DNA of 64,000 bases from Ignavibacteriota bacterium (lineage in GTDB: Bacteria; Bacteroidota; Ignavibacteria; Ignavibacteriales; Ignavibacteriaceae): assembly GCA_013285425.1 (NCBI GenBank), contig CP053447.1:3168001-3232000 (forward strand), read 5' to 3'. Below, piece by piece: positions 19,990 through 30,588 of the stretch (position 1 is the first letter of the stretch; every line of letters begins with the position of its first letter). The translations under genes were made by a program, and so were the position numbers. The notes below the pieces were generated by a model, which saw only the letters and a program-made list of their open reading frames with translations, was not told the origin of the DNA and did no database searches.

Positions 19990-21210
<1,221 letters not shown>

Positions 21211-21238
21211 TTAGTTTGTTAATAAAAATATTCACTTA

Positions 21239-22000
21239 TTACTTTACTGTATAGCCTCCATCAGGAGTTACAGTTTGTCCAATCATAAATCCCGCGCCAT
21301 CACTGCATAACCAAAGAACAGCGCTTGCAATTTCTTCTGCTTTGCCCATCCTTCCCAGCGGAATTGCACTTATAATTGCATCCATGTGTTCTGGTCTGTC
21401 AGCAACTGCCTTGGAAACCATTGGCGTCTCGGTTGTACCGGGACAAATGCAGTTGATACGAATACCTCTATGAGCATATTCAAGTGCACTTGCTTTTGTT
21501 AATCCAACAACGCCATGTTTAGCTGCGGTATAAGCACCGAGATTTGCAGTACCAACCAATCCGCTTTGCGAAGAACAATTAACGATAGCTCCGCTTCCTT
21601 GTTTTCGCATCTGCTGCAATTCGTACTTCATACAGTACCAAATGCCTTTCAGATTAACAGCGATGGCTTTGTCAAAATCTTCTGAAAGTGCATCTGCTGT
21701 TTCGACAACAGCTACGTGCAGCCCGGCGTTATTGTAAGCAAAATCAAGTTTGCCAAATGCTGATACTGTTTGCTCTACCATGCTTGCGACTTCAGCTTCT
21801 TTTGTTACATCACAGCCAATAGCAATTGCTTTATGACCGGAAGCTTTTATTTTATTCGCCGCTGTTTGAACAGAATTCTTATTTAAGTCAGCCAACGCTA
21901 CGGAAGCACCTGCTTCAGCAAACGCAATCGCTGTTGCAAGTCCTATTCCTGATCCAGCACCTGTAATTAGTGCAACTTTTTCATTAAAATTGTAGTGCAT
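21239..22000 (-). CDS. Short-chain dehydrogenase/reductase
   Basis: This 253-residue classical SDR has the cofactor motif ALITGAGSGIGLATA and NNAGLHVAV, catalytic Ser in IVNCSSQSG, YxxxK in YTAAKHG, and the C-terminal MIGQTVTPDGGYT. It oxidises alcohols or reduces ketones with NAD(P)H. It is the first gene of the minus-strand redox run and lies back to back with the AraC regulator, which is the likely controller. Confidence 0.9.
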   Translation of the reverse strand: MHYNFNEKVALITGAGSGIGLATAIAFAEAGASVALADLNKNSVQTAANKIKASGHKAIAIGCDVTKEAEVASMVEQTVSAFGKLDFAYNNAGLHVAVVETADALSEDFDKAIAVNLKGIWYCMKYELQQMRKQGSGAIVNCSSQSGLVGTANLGAYTAAKHGVVGLTKASALEYAHRGIRINCICPGTTETPMVSKAVADRPEHMDAIISAIPLGRMGKAEEIASAVLWLCSDGAGFMIGQTVTPDGGYTVK

Positions 22001-22142
22001 ATTTTCTTTCTAAAATCTGATACAAAAATAATATGTCAGATCAGGCTTGCTGTATGCAAATTACTGTAATTTGTAACTGATTTACTGAAATCCTGTTGTT
22101 AAAGCATTCGAGTTAACTTTAATCTGATATTGGAACTTTTAT
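22001..22142. promoter_or_regulatory. Divergent promoter region of SDR run and AraC gene
   Basis: These 142 AT-rich bases separate the SDR gene (minus) from the AraC-family gene (plus). Both transcripts must start here. No operator repeat could be fixed by eye. Control of the reductase run by the regulator is inferred from the divergent arrangement. Confidence 0.4.
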
Positions 22143-23042
22143 ATGACTAAAATTTTGCAAGTTGAAAATGTTTCTGATTATGAAGACTATGTAGGATACA
22201 AAGGCTTACATCCTTTAGTGAGTGTAATACCTTATTCCGTTGTAACACCCATTCGCCACAGCCGAACAAAATTTAGTGTGTATGCTCTTTTTTTACGGGA
22301 CGACCGTTTGGAAGAACTTACTTATGGAATGGGAAGTTATGATTATGATGAGGGAACTTTAATTGCCGTTTCACCGGGTCAAATTGGGGGTGTAGAAGAC
22401 AATGGTGAAAAGTTTGATATCAAAGGCTGGGCTTTACTTTTTCATCCGGAATTGTTACGTGGTACATCTCTGGAAAATAAAATGAATCGGTTTACTTATT
22501 TCTCTTATCATATCAACGAAGCGCTGCACATGACTTCCGGTGAAAGGGGAATCATTGTAAAATGTTTAGAACTTATTAAAGATGAGCTGGAGAATGCAGA
22601 CAAGTTAAATAAGAATACTATTATCGTTAGTTTGATTGACGTTGTTTTGGAGTATTGCCTTCGGTTTTATGACAGACAATTTACCTCAAGAAAAATTGAG
22701 AATAATGACATCTTAGTCCGGTTTGAAAAGACTTTAATAGATTACTACAATGCTGAAAAACAATTTAAAGAAGGAATACCAACCGTAAAATATTGTTCTG
22801 AACATCTGTTTCTTTCAACCAATTACTTTGGTGATTTGGTGAAGAAGGAAACCGGAAATTCACCGATTTATTTCATTCAAAATTTTATAATCAACAGAGC
22901 TAAGAGCGAATTATTTTCTAACAAATCAGTAAGTGAAACCGCTTTCAATCTTGGGTTTGGATCTTCGCAAGCCTTAAGCCGTTTTTTTAAACTTCATACC
23001 GGAAAAACACCTTTGGAATATTTCAGATCAAAAGGCAAGTGA
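22143..23042 (+). CDS. AraC-family transcriptional regulator
   Basis: This 299-residue protein is the only plus-strand gene in the first 48 kb apart from the recombinase at the end. The N-terminal half is a ligand-sensing domain of the type seen in Bacteroidota AraC proteins (VIPYSVVTPIRHSRTKF). The C-terminal 100 residues hold two HTH motifs: VKYCSEHLFLSTNYFGDLVKKE and VSETAFNLGFGSSQALSRFFK. It probably activates the divergent reductase run in response to an aldehyde or quinone signal (inference). Confidence 0.85.
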   Translation: MTKILQVENVSDYEDYVGYKGLHPLVSVIPYSVVTPIRHSRTKFSVYALFLRDDRLEELTYGMGSYDYDEGTLIAVSPGQIGGVEDNGEKFDIKGWALLFHPELLRGTSLENKMNRFTYFSYHINEALHMTSGERGIIVKCLELIKDELENADKLNKNTIIVSLIDVVLEYCLRFYDRQFTSRKIENNDILVRFEKTLIDYYNAEKQFKEGIPTVKYCSEHLFLSTNYFGDLVKKETGNSPIYFIQNFIINRAKSELFSNKSVSETAFNLGFGSSQALSRFFKLHTGKTPLEYFRSKGK

Positions 23043-23187
23043 ATAAAGCCCTTCTCGTGTTAAGAGAAATGTTGGAATGAGTTTGTTGAATTAAAGTGAT
23101 ATCCCTTTACCTCTTTCTAAATCTCTTCCTTCAGCTCCTTAATTGAATTTAGATAATTACTTAGCTGACAGTTGAGTTGATGAGGAA

Positions 23188-23335
23188 TAGAATTTCTTGA
23201 GCACTGCTTTTGGAAATACCTTGTTAGCGGTTCGGACGTGATTTTTTTATTGCGGTAGTTGACCCTAAAAAAGAAAATAGAACACCATTCCGCCAACCAG
23301 AACAAAAATGACCAACAACAGATACGCCAATGTTA
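23188..23335. repeat. attC-like end and possible 75-bp gene-less cassette
   Basis: AGCACTGCTTTTGGAAATACC-TTGTTAGCGG (ending 23226) is the right arm of the composite elements at 25.2 and 35.6 kb; its left part is lost. A unit from GTTAGCGG (23223) to CCGCCAAC (ending 23297) has complementary ends but no convincing gene. GTTAGGTGG at 23332 starts the next unit. Reading 23043-23427 as a whole, no protein gene is supported. Confidence 0.4.
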
Positions 23336-23427
23336 GGTGGTGGTGCGGGTATTATAAATGATACCTAAACAAAACATCACCAAAACAGGAATGTATATAA
23401 TGGATTGATTGAATTATATGGGACAGA

Positions 23428-23997
23428 TCAATCTTCTAATTTTTTCAATTTTTTTAACCTGAATGAAATAATAATTTGAGCACTGCCCAACATTATAAAA
23501 GCAACGGATAGATAAACAACAGTGAACAAACCTGTGACTGCCGGATTCCAAAGCAGCAGAAAGGAAAAGAGCAAACCTAAAATTCCGGCAGCAAGCACCC
23601 AACCCCAATTTCTGACGCCCAATTTGTTTAGTTGCACAGCCCAACCAATAGTCATAATAGCTCTAAAAATCATTGCAAAACCTACATAGAACAGAAGAAA
23701 GACAACAGAGAGACCTGGATTTGCAATCAATAAAATCCCGATTAGAAGGTCAATAGTTCCACCTGCAAGGTTCCAGCCCCATTCGCTGATAATTTTTCTG
23801 TTTGTGATAGCATAGATAGTTTCAAATAGCCCCGAAACCAAGAAAGTAACAGCGAAAAAAATACTAATTGCAATTAGAGAACTGACTGGTGTCCAAAGTG
23901 TCCAAATTCCCATTAAAACAAAAATAACACCCAGAATCAATAATAAATACCAATTCTTAGCAGAGCTTTTTACGGTTTCAAAATTGTTTGTGTTCAT
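23428..23997 (-). CDS. HdeD-family membrane protein
   Basis: The protein has about 190 residues from the ATG at 23997 (MNTNNFETVKSSAKNW), with six predicted membrane helices. The HdeD pattern is visible in LLILGVIFVLMGIWTLWTP and in the repeated GWNLAGGTIDLLIGILLIANP / GWVLAAGILGLLFSFLLLWNP. HdeD proteins are inner-membrane proteins linked to acid resistance in enterics; the role here is unknown. It is the only clear gene of the unit 23332-24533. Confidence 0.8.
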   Translation of the reverse strand: MNTNNFETVKSSAKNWYLLLILGVIFVLMGIWTLWTPVSSLIAISIFFAVTFLVSGLFETIYAITNRKIISEWGWNLAGGTIDLLIGILLIANPGLSVVFLLFYVGFAMIFRAIMTIGWAVQLNKLGVRNWGWVLAAGILGLLFSFLLLWNPAVTGLFTVVYLSVAFIMLGSAQIIISFRLKKLKKLED

Positions 23998-24529
23998 ATA
24001 TAATATAATTTTTTTTATTGCATACTCTATCCGGTTTTCTGCTTCCCCGTTTGGTGGGCGATGTCCTGCCTGACCGCTCACGTCTCACGGCTTTGTGAAG
24101 GAGGGGAAAAAGAAGTCTGAACTTTTCGTAAGTCCCGAACCCAAGCAAAAACCGTTTCTATTCTGTGCTAATATATCTTTGTATGAGCAAAAATTCAAAT
24201 GGTTTTTTGCAAACCCAAAAGACAGGAAGCCCCTCTCGTGCAAAACCGACTGTTGTACACAGTATGAATTACTACGAAATCTGTGGATGTGCCTACTTTG
24301 CGCCGAGTCAAGTTGGAGTGGGGTTTTACTCAGTCTTATTTTCTCGATAAATTTGGCTTAAAGGTTTTCCATCCTAGAATGTTCTTAGGATTCGGGTTGA
24401 CAAATCATCAGCGGATCAGACCCTTAATTTTCGAACTATTTTTTTTGACAATGCGTATTAAGTGGAAACTTCAACCGAGATTTTTTTAGGATATCGGAAG
24501 AACTACTAATACGGAAAACATATTGTGCA
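23998..24529. other. Non-coding stretch upstream of HdeD gene
   Basis: About 530 bases hold no gene I can support. Around 24040-24110 there is a GC-richer segment (CCCGTTTGGTGGGCG, ACGGCTTTGTGAAGGAGGGG) of attC-like style. Around 24183-24350 a 55-codon plus-strand frame (MSKNSNGFLQTQKT...MNYYEICGCAYFAP) is open but matches nothing I recognise and runs against the cassette direction. Confidence 0.4.
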
Positions 24530-24615
24530 CAACGTTTGTGGATATGAGAAGTAGCGAACGAAGTGAGCAATTTGGGTTGAGGCTCTGCAAGAGCCGAACC
24601 TCATATCTGCTGTTA
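24530..24615. repeat. Short attC-like site (86 bp)
   Basis: It runs from CAAC (24530) to GTTA (24615). GGATATGAG near the left pairs with CTCATATCTGC near the right, and GAGGCTCTGCAAGAGCC forms a loop hairpin. It differs in sequence from the 125-132 bp sites but has the same plan. It separates the HdeD unit from the ASCH unit. Confidence 0.6.
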
Positions 24616-24678
24616 GGCGAGGGTGAGCGAGTAACGAGCGAAAGTGCAACGTCCCCTTGAGTCAAAAAAGACCGTCCA

Positions 24679-25104
24679 TTATTTTTTAACTGAATCGATT
24701 TTTTCAACTGGAAGCCAATCATCCATATTTCCATAATTACTTTTATCAATTGCAAAAGATTTTAATTCTTCAATTTTCTTTAACCCAATTAAAACTATAT
24801 ATCTTTTCCCAGCCCATTTTTTAAACTGGCTTTCAGATAAATTAAGTTTATCTTGATGTTTTTCGACCAAAGCTGTTGATTCTTCTGTAGACATTTTATC
24901 AGAATTAAAAACACTATCGACAATAGCTTTAGCCTTAACAACACCTTCTGAATTGTTGTTAATAAAATATAAAATGTCTCCTTCATTAACTCTTCCGTAA
25001 GGTAACTTTCTTCCTGTTGCACCACGAATAATCATGGTTTTACTTCCATCAAATAATTTTTCTAGTTCATTTGCTTTTGCATCAAGATAAACGACATGAT
25101 CCAT
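24679..25104 (-). CDS. ASCH/PUA-like domain protein
   Basis: The ATG at 25104 (MDHVVYLDAKANELEKLF) is preceded by AAAGGAG at the right distance. An ATG at 25122 would put this site inside the gene. The protein has about 141 residues. MIIRGATGRKLPYGRVNEGDILYFINN and VVKAKAIVDSVF are the PUA-like beta-barrel pattern of ASCH/EVE domains that bind modified or structured RNA or DNA. It is a single-gene cassette with nine complementary terminal bases. Related domains occur in anti-phage and modification systems. Confidence 0.65.
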   Translation of the reverse strand: MDHVVYLDAKANELEKLFDGSKTMIIRGATGRKLPYGRVNEGDILYFINNNSEGVVKAKAIVDSVFNSDKMSTEESTALVEKHQDKLNLSESQFKKWAGKRYIVLIGLKKIEELKSFAIDKSNYGNMDDWLPVEKIDSVKK

Positions 25105-25181
25105 TTTGTTTTCTCCTTTCATAGTTTTAATTGGTTATAATTTAAAAACCTTTTGCAGTTTAGGTCTTTTTTGATTTCGCC

Positions 25182-25464
25182 TAACTTATTATCTCCCGCA
25201 ATAATAAAAATTATAACTTTAATAAGAAAATTTTGTGCAGGAAAACAATGCTTCTTTACATCCAAAATATAAATCCTGTTTGTGGATTTATATAAGCCGC
25301 AGGTTAATCAGACTTCAACTGAAAATCTCTCCAGCAAATTACAGAAGAGAGATGAGGATCGATGAATTGAGTGATAACTCTTAAAAGCTATACACAGGTG
25401 AGGATATTATTTACAAAAGATTCAATCGAAGCTGTTCAGCACTGCTTTTGGCAATACCTTGTTA
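25182..25464. repeat. Composite element: attI-like junction plus attC-like arm (283 bp)
   Basis: The left end is TAAC-TTATTATCTCCCGC with the AT-rich attI-like block. The middle contains the diverged palindromic repeat (CAACTGAAAATCTCTCCAGC). The right end is AGCACTGCTTTTGGCAATACC-TTGTTA, the arm of an attC-like site. It is the same length as 35575-35857 and nearly the same sequence. The left and right arms do not pair with each other, so this is not a simple attC. On the minus strand it has TATAAT near the junction, a possible -10 box (speculative). Confidence 0.7.
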
Positions 25465-25573
25465 TAGCCAGTGCTTCTCTGGCTGTTATGCGGTTGGGCA
25501 GACATAGTCTTTTGCAAGCTATAGCCAGTGCAGTTGCATTGTATAGCTTTGTGTATATCCGCGAAGGCTTGTT

Positions 25574-28150
25574 TTATAATCGTGGATCTACATCTTCGCT
25601 TTCTAATGCTAACACCCCAAAAACACTTTCATGTATTCGTCTTAATGGTTCTTTTTTCACAAACCGTTCCAGTCCTTCAACGCCTAAAACAAATTCTCTA
25701 ATTGCTAAAGATTGTTTTCTAGAAAGTCCACGGTTTTTTAGTCTTTCAATATTTTCAGGTAAGTCGTATTCAGGTCCGTAAATAATTCTTAAATATTCAC
25801 TTCCTCTGCATTTCACAGCGGGTTGTAAAAGCCCTTCTCTCCCGATTGATATGAAGTCGAACGGTTTTACAACCATTCCTTCTCCGCCTTTTTTTGTCAA
25901 TTCCATCCACCAGTTTACTGCTTCGTCATAACTTGTCTGGTCGTTAAGATTTACGATTTTGTAAGGTGTCGCCATAAATAGTTTGGTGTCGCCTTTACAG
26001 ATTTCGGCAATGTTTTCCATGTGCCATTCATTTGTTTTGTCAACGTGAACTTGTCCTTCGGTTGCCAAAATATGAAAAGGAGCTAATTTGTAATCGTCAA
26101 TAGAGTTTACTGTCCAGCAATAATTTTGATATGCTTTTACATATTTTGAAATTGCATTATTCTTTACTGCAAATTTTTCTAATGAGGGTAAAGCATCTTT
26201 GATTCCTCTGTCAAAAACCAATCGTAAAGCTTTTTCAACTTCGGGCAAAGCTCCACCAGCGGCTGCACCAACTGCTGCATACTGGTCTTTAAGCAATGCT
26301 TGTGCTTTTGCAGACCAAGGCATTAATTCTGCATCTAAACAAACCCAGTCTGTGTTGAATTTATCCCAAAAATTTGTTTTGGTCAAACATTGATTTACCC
26401 TTCCAACAAATTCCTTTTCAATTTCAGCATCGTTGAAAAAGTTTCTTCCTGTTCTTGTATAGCAAATTCCGATACCTTCATTTTGAACTCCAAAACGTTT
26501 TGTTGCTGTTTCTTCGTCTTTACAAATTACCAATACAGCTCTTGAACCCATGTGTTTTTCTTCGCAAACAACTTTTTCAATTCCACGCTTCTTGTAATAA
26601 TTCAAAGCTTGGGCAGGATGTTCTAAATATTCAGGAATATCGCTGGTCGCACAAGGCGACATTGTTGGAGGAAGATAAATCAACCATTTTGGATTAATTG
26701 CAAATCTGCTCATTATTTCCAATGCCGCAATGGAGTTTTCTTCCCGAATGGTTATGTTATTTCTTAGTCTTGTTTGTACAATACGTTTGCCAGTAACATC
26801 TTCAATGTTTAATAAATCATCATACTCATGTTGCGAACTAAGTTTATTTTGATTTTCATTAAAGTTGATTGGTCGTACTGGTTCGCAATAAACCATTTTG
26901 GCCTTTACAGAAACTAATTCTTCTTCGGGATAACGTAAAGCTGTCAACTTACCGCCAAATACACAGCCGGTATCAATGTCGATCGTTTTATTTAACCATT
27001 CCGCTTCGGGAACTGGCGTATGACCATAAACAACTTTTGCTTTTCCTCGGTATTCCTTTGCCCAATTATGCCTTACGGGCAAACCAAATTCATCAATTTC
27101 TCCTGTTGTTTCACCATACATGCAAAATGAACGAACGGCACCTGAGCCACGACCTTGCATTTCTTCTTTAAGACCAGCATGAGCAACAACCAATTTACCA
27201 TTGTCAAATACATAATGGCTGATTAAACCATAAAGAAATTTCTCTACAGTTGATTTAAATTGTGCAGTTTCTGTTTCGAGTTGTTTTACTGTTACTTCTA
27301 ATCCATGCATTAATTGAACTTGTTTTCCATTTAAGTATTTCTGCAACTTCAAGTCATGATTTCCAGGAACACAATAAGCCACGCCTGAATTTACCATGCT
27401 CATAACCAAACGTAATACATTTGGCGAATCAGGGCCACGGTCAACCAAATCGCCAACGAATATTACTTTTCTGTTTTCAGGAGCAAAAACACTAAAGCCA
27501 AAATTCTTTTCAGTTGCATCAACTCGAGTTACAGAGTAACCCAATTTTAAAAGGAGTTCTTGCAATTCGTCAAAGCATCCATGAACATCACCAACGATGT
27601 CGAATGGGCCCGTTTCATCTTTTTTGTCGTTGTAAAGTTTCTCTCTTTTAATTTCGAGAACTGCATCAACTTCTTCGATTGATTTCAGAATATAGATTTG
27701 CCTGAAACCTTCGTCCTTTAAACCTCTAATGGATTTCTTTAATTGTTGATTTTGCTGACGAATTACGTGCCCTCCGAAATTTCTGTCGGGTCTGCTTTGA
27801 TTTCTTTCTTCACAAACTTTTTCAGGCAAATCAAGAACAATAGCAACAGGCAAACAATGATATGTTCTTCCTAATTCAATAAGTCCTTTACGAGATTCTT
27901 CCTGAACGTTAGTTGCATCAATAACAGTTAGTAAACCGCTTTTCAATCGTTTGCCTGCGATGTAATACAAAACATCAAAAGCATCATTTGTTGCTGACTG
28001 ACTGTTTTCATCGTCCGAAACCAATGCACGGCATTCGTCAGAAGATAAAATTTCTGTTCGTTTAAAATGTTTTTTGGCGAAACTGCTCTTTCCTGAACCC
28101 GAAACACCAATTAAAACAACAAGCGATAATTCGGGTACTTTAATTTCCAT
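25574..28150 (-). CDS. pnkp: Polynucleotide kinase-phosphatase-ligase of RNA repair
   Basis: The protein has 858 residues, close to the usual 850-870 of bacterial Pnkp. Domain 1 is a 5' kinase with P-loop GVSGSGKSS at about residue 16. Domain 2 (about 180-425) is a metallophosphoesterase with GDVHGCFDEL, GDLVDRGPDS and GNHD. Domain 3 (about 480-858) is an adenylyltransferase/ligase-like domain with KHMGSR as lysine motif I. With Hen1 it heals and seals RNA cut by ribotoxins. Its start overlaps the hen1 stop by 11 bases. No disruption is seen. The gene lies within a 4.2-kb cassette-like unit. Confidence 0.95.
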   Translation of the reverse strand: MEIKVPELSLVVLIGVSGSGKSSFAKKHFKRTEILSSDECRALVSDDENSQSATNDAFDVLYYIAGKRLKSGLLTVIDATNVQEESRKGLIELGRTYHCLPVAIVLDLPEKVCEERNQSRPDRNFGGHVIRQQNQQLKKSIRGLKDEGFRQIYILKSIEEVDAVLEIKREKLYNDKKDETGPFDIVGDVHGCFDELQELLLKLGYSVTRVDATEKNFGFSVFAPENRKVIFVGDLVDRGPDSPNVLRLVMSMVNSGVAYCVPGNHDLKLQKYLNGKQVQLMHGLEVTVKQLETETAQFKSTVEKFLYGLISHYVFDNGKLVVAHAGLKEEMQGRGSGAVRSFCMYGETTGEIDEFGLPVRHNWAKEYRGKAKVVYGHTPVPEAEWLNKTIDIDTGCVFGGKLTALRYPEEELVSVKAKMVYCEPVRPINFNENQNKLSSQHEYDDLLNIEDVTGKRIVQTRLRNNITIREENSIAALEIMSRFAINPKWLIYLPPTMSPCATSDIPEYLEHPAQALNYYKKRGIEKVVCEEKHMGSRAVLVICKDEETATKRFGVQNEGIGICYTRTGRNFFNDAEIEKEFVGRVNQCLTKTNFWDKFNTDWVCLDAELMPWSAKAQALLKDQYAAVGAAAGGALPEVEKALRLVFDRGIKDALPSLEKFAVKNNAISKYVKAYQNYCWTVNSIDDYKLAPFHILATEGQVHVDKTNEWHMENIAEICKGDTKLFMATPYKIVNLNDQTSYDEAVNWWMELTKKGGEGMVVKPFDFISIGREGLLQPAVKCRGSEYLRIIYGPEYDLPENIERLKNRGLSRKQSLAIREFVLGVEGLERFVKKEPLRRIHESVFGVLALESEDVDPRL

Positions 28151-29544
28151 AAGTAAATATTGCCATTTGTGAAGGAGCTCCTATATTTTCAACTTCGTCT
28201 CCGATAGGAAAAAGCTCCACTTTGTAATTATATGTTTCTCCAATTTTATTTGACCATTCCAAAAACTCTTTTCTTGTCCATTCAAAGCGGTGGTCATCGT
28301 GTCGCATTTCCTCTGCATCCAATTTATCCCACATTACATTGTATTCTTGGTTTGGTGTCGTTAGAACAACAGTTTTAGGTTTAGCGAACTCAAATAAAAC
28401 TCGTTCAAATGCCTTAAGACGATTCAAGTCTAAATGTTCAATCACTTCAACTACTGCTGCTGCATCGAATCCTTCTAACCGTTGGTCTTTGTATGTTAAT
28501 GAGCCTTGGAAACAGATTAATTCTTTCTTTTTGTTTCGGGGACATTTCATCAAAATGCAATCGTTCCTTGGCTTTAATTAATTCATTGTAAGAAACGTCC
28601 ATTCCAACGATTTCAGAAAATTGTTTTTGTTTTATCAATTGTCTGATTAATTTTCCTTCTCCACAACCTAAATCCAAAACACGTTTTGCTCCTGATTCGG
28701 TTATTTTCTCTGCCACAAGTTTTATTCGTTTATCGTGTAAAGTTTCTTTTCGTTTTTGCTTTTCTGTTTTTTCAACTAACTCATCACTTAAGTCTCCAAT
28801 TTCTTCGCCTTCACTTAATCTTTCAAGTGCTTGTCTCGATAAGGAATTTAAATTAATTAAGTAACGCCTAATGATTTGTTCTTTCTCAGGATGCTCTTTT
28901 AGCCATCCTTCACCTTTTTGCAAAAGTTTTTCAATTTCATTTTCACTTACAAAATAATGTTTGTCATTGTCCAAAGTTGGAATTAGAACATATAAATGAG
29001 ATAATAATTCCTTTGTGGTAATTGTATGGATTAACTTTAAAGTAAAATACTTACTATCGCCCCATTCAGGAAATTTAGAATCTAATTGATGTCTTATCAA
29101 TTCAACTTTGTAGCCAAGTGGCTCAAAGAATTTTCGAATTAAAATTTCTCCGCCTTTTGGTGCAGGAATAACAGCAATGATAACTTCAAAGGGAAGCTTC
29201 ACATCAACTAATTCGGGTTTGTCCTTACATTTCCCATTCATTGCAGACGAAAATGCTTTTGACAAAGCCACACTCATAAATGATGACGCAACATATGGTC
29301 GGTCGTTTACATAGTGTCCTAGAGCAAAGCCGTCACCACCTAAATTTCTTGCTCCACGACCCATGTCAATGGGGTCTATGTCGAGCAAAACGCTTATAGT
29401 TGTTTTCTCTTCACTTTTTTCAGGATAGAACACATGAGCTTTACCAACTGATAATTCCAAAGTTTGAAATTTGTCGGGATGCTTATGTAGCAAATAACCT
29501 AAGTCGGTCGCTGGTTTATGAGTGGTTGTAATGTTTAAAATCAT
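28140..29544 (-). pseudogene. hen1: Hen1 RNA 2'-O-methyltransferase, single frameshift
   Basis: The ATG at 29544 (MILNITTTHKPATDLGYLLHKHP) starts the bacterial Hen1 N-terminal domain (about 240 residues). A methyltransferase follows with VLDLGCGEGKLIRQL. Near 28520 one extra C in TTTCC breaks the frame (INLFPRL...). Removing it restores INLFQGSLTYKDQRLEGFDAAAVVEVIEHLDLNR, which contains the metal-binding E-x-x-H motif, on to 28140. Hen1 marks the 3' end of cleaved RNA by 2'-O-methylation before Pnkp seals it. The protein is otherwise well preserved, so a very recent mutation or an assembly error are both possible. Confidence 0.9.
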
Positions 29545-29589
29545 TTTGTCATTATTATCTTTGTCGTACGGTGGCAAAATGCAAGCTCT

Positions 29590-29630
29590 TTTGGTTGCGA
29601 AGCGGTCGCCAGTGCGTTGGGGCAACCAAA
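29590..29630. other. Inverted repeat in hen1-pnkp leader
   Basis: TTTGGTTGC (29590-29598) and GCAACCAAA (29622-29630) are perfectly complementary. They lie just upstream of hen1 and downstream of the cassette start at 29706. A related hairpin with the same flanking word CTCTTTTGGTT lies at 35511-35542. It may be an RNA leader structure. Confidence 0.5.
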
Positions 29631-29702
29631 TGTGCTTGAATGTGCGGTTGGTATTTCGTCTGTCGTTTTATGTTTGGTCTGCTTGTCTTTTAGCATTGGC
29701 TA

Positions 29703-30118
29703 TAACTTATTATCTCCCGCAATAATAAAAATTATAATTTTAATAAGAAAATTTTGTGTAGAAAAACAATGCTTCTTGACATCCAAAACATAAATCCTGT
29801 TTGTGGATTTATATAAGCCGCAGGTTAATCAGACTTCAACTGAAAATCTCTCCAGCAAATTACAGCAGAGAGATGAGGATCGGTGAATTGAGTGATAACT
29901 CTTAAAAGCTATACACAGGTGAGGATATTATTTACAAAAGTTTAATCGAAGCCGCTTATCTATTCTCTTTTCAATTTATTAGTCGCGTGTTCATACATTT
30001 ATTCCTAATGGCGGTAAACCTCAACTCTTTTTCAAGTTTGGGATATCACGTTGGTATATCATAAATGTGTGGGATTTTGGTGTATAAAAATTTATCGGTT
30101 AAATATTCTTCTTCAAAT
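29703..30118. repeat. Long repeat with attI-like junction (copy of 4004-4410)
   Basis: The sequence begins at the TAAC boundary of the Pnkp/Hen1 unit and runs through the attI-like block, the palindromic-repeat relative and the 180-bp tail shared with 4004-4410. Its last 20 bases overlap the 3' end of the SnoaL-like gene (stop at 30099), so the last six codons (LKKNI-stop) lie within the repeat. Confidence 0.85.
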
Positions 30119-30581
30119 CCTTATTTATTTTGTAATCTACTGCTTTTAGGCTGCCATCTTTTGTCCTGATATAAGTTTCTGCTCCGCCAACAATATCAGT
30201 ATTTTGTGCAGAAACTGCTCTCCAACTTCCTTTATCCTCTTTTCTAACAATAAATGAAAAAACTGTTTTTCTAACACCACTTTTCTCATCAGACTTTGGG
30301 GTTTGTCCTTCTAATTTCATTTTAGCGTGTATTACGGCAGAATTTTCAGAAAGCATTTTGGTTTTTAGCTTGATGATTGATAGTGTTGAATCCTTAAAAA
30401 TTACTTTCAATCCATAATCGTGAGCTTTAAAAATATCATTTCGGTTTGTCCACCACAGCCCGACAACATTAATAAAATCAGCATCATCCTCAAAAAGCTC
30501 TGCCATTAAATCGGGTTTTCGAAGATTCCAATATTTCACGAATAATCTGGGGATATCCTCTGGGTCTTTTGGAGTTTTCAT
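30099..30581 (-). CDS. SnoaL/SgcJ-like NTF2-fold protein
   Basis: The protein has 160 residues. IPRLFVKYWNLRKPDLMAELFEDDADFINVVGLWW (pattern W-N...D...LF..DADF.N..G.WW) is the SgcJ/EcaC-type NTF2-like start, and VFSFIVRKEDKGSWRAVSAQNT the closing strand. These fold as small cone-shaped barrels that bind or isomerise small molecules; the substrate is unknown. It lies 7 bases after bshB1 in the same direction. Its C-terminus is built from the long repeat. Confidence 0.75.
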   Translation of the reverse strand: MKTPKDPEDIPRLFVKYWNLRKPDLMAELFEDDADFINVVGLWWTNRNDIFKAHDYGLKVIFKDSTLSIIKLKTKMLSENSAVIHAKMKLEGQTPKSDEKSGVRKTVFSFIVRKEDKGSWRAVSAQNTDIVGGAETYIRTKDGSLKAVDYKINKDLKKNI

Positions 30582-30588
30582 TTTTTAA

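Noticed and set aside
23117..23305. 62-residue minus-strand frame
   Set aside because: It is read through an attC-like arm and low-complexity sequence; no family or start signal.
24165..24489. Plus-strand frames upstream of the HdeD gene
   Set aside because: No family match, no clear ribosome-binding site, opposite to all neighbours, and two overlapping frames compete.
25371..25781. Plus-strand 136-residue frame opposite the pnkp 3' end
   Set aside because: It runs across the composite repeat and the antisense of pnkp; composition is that of a shadow frame.
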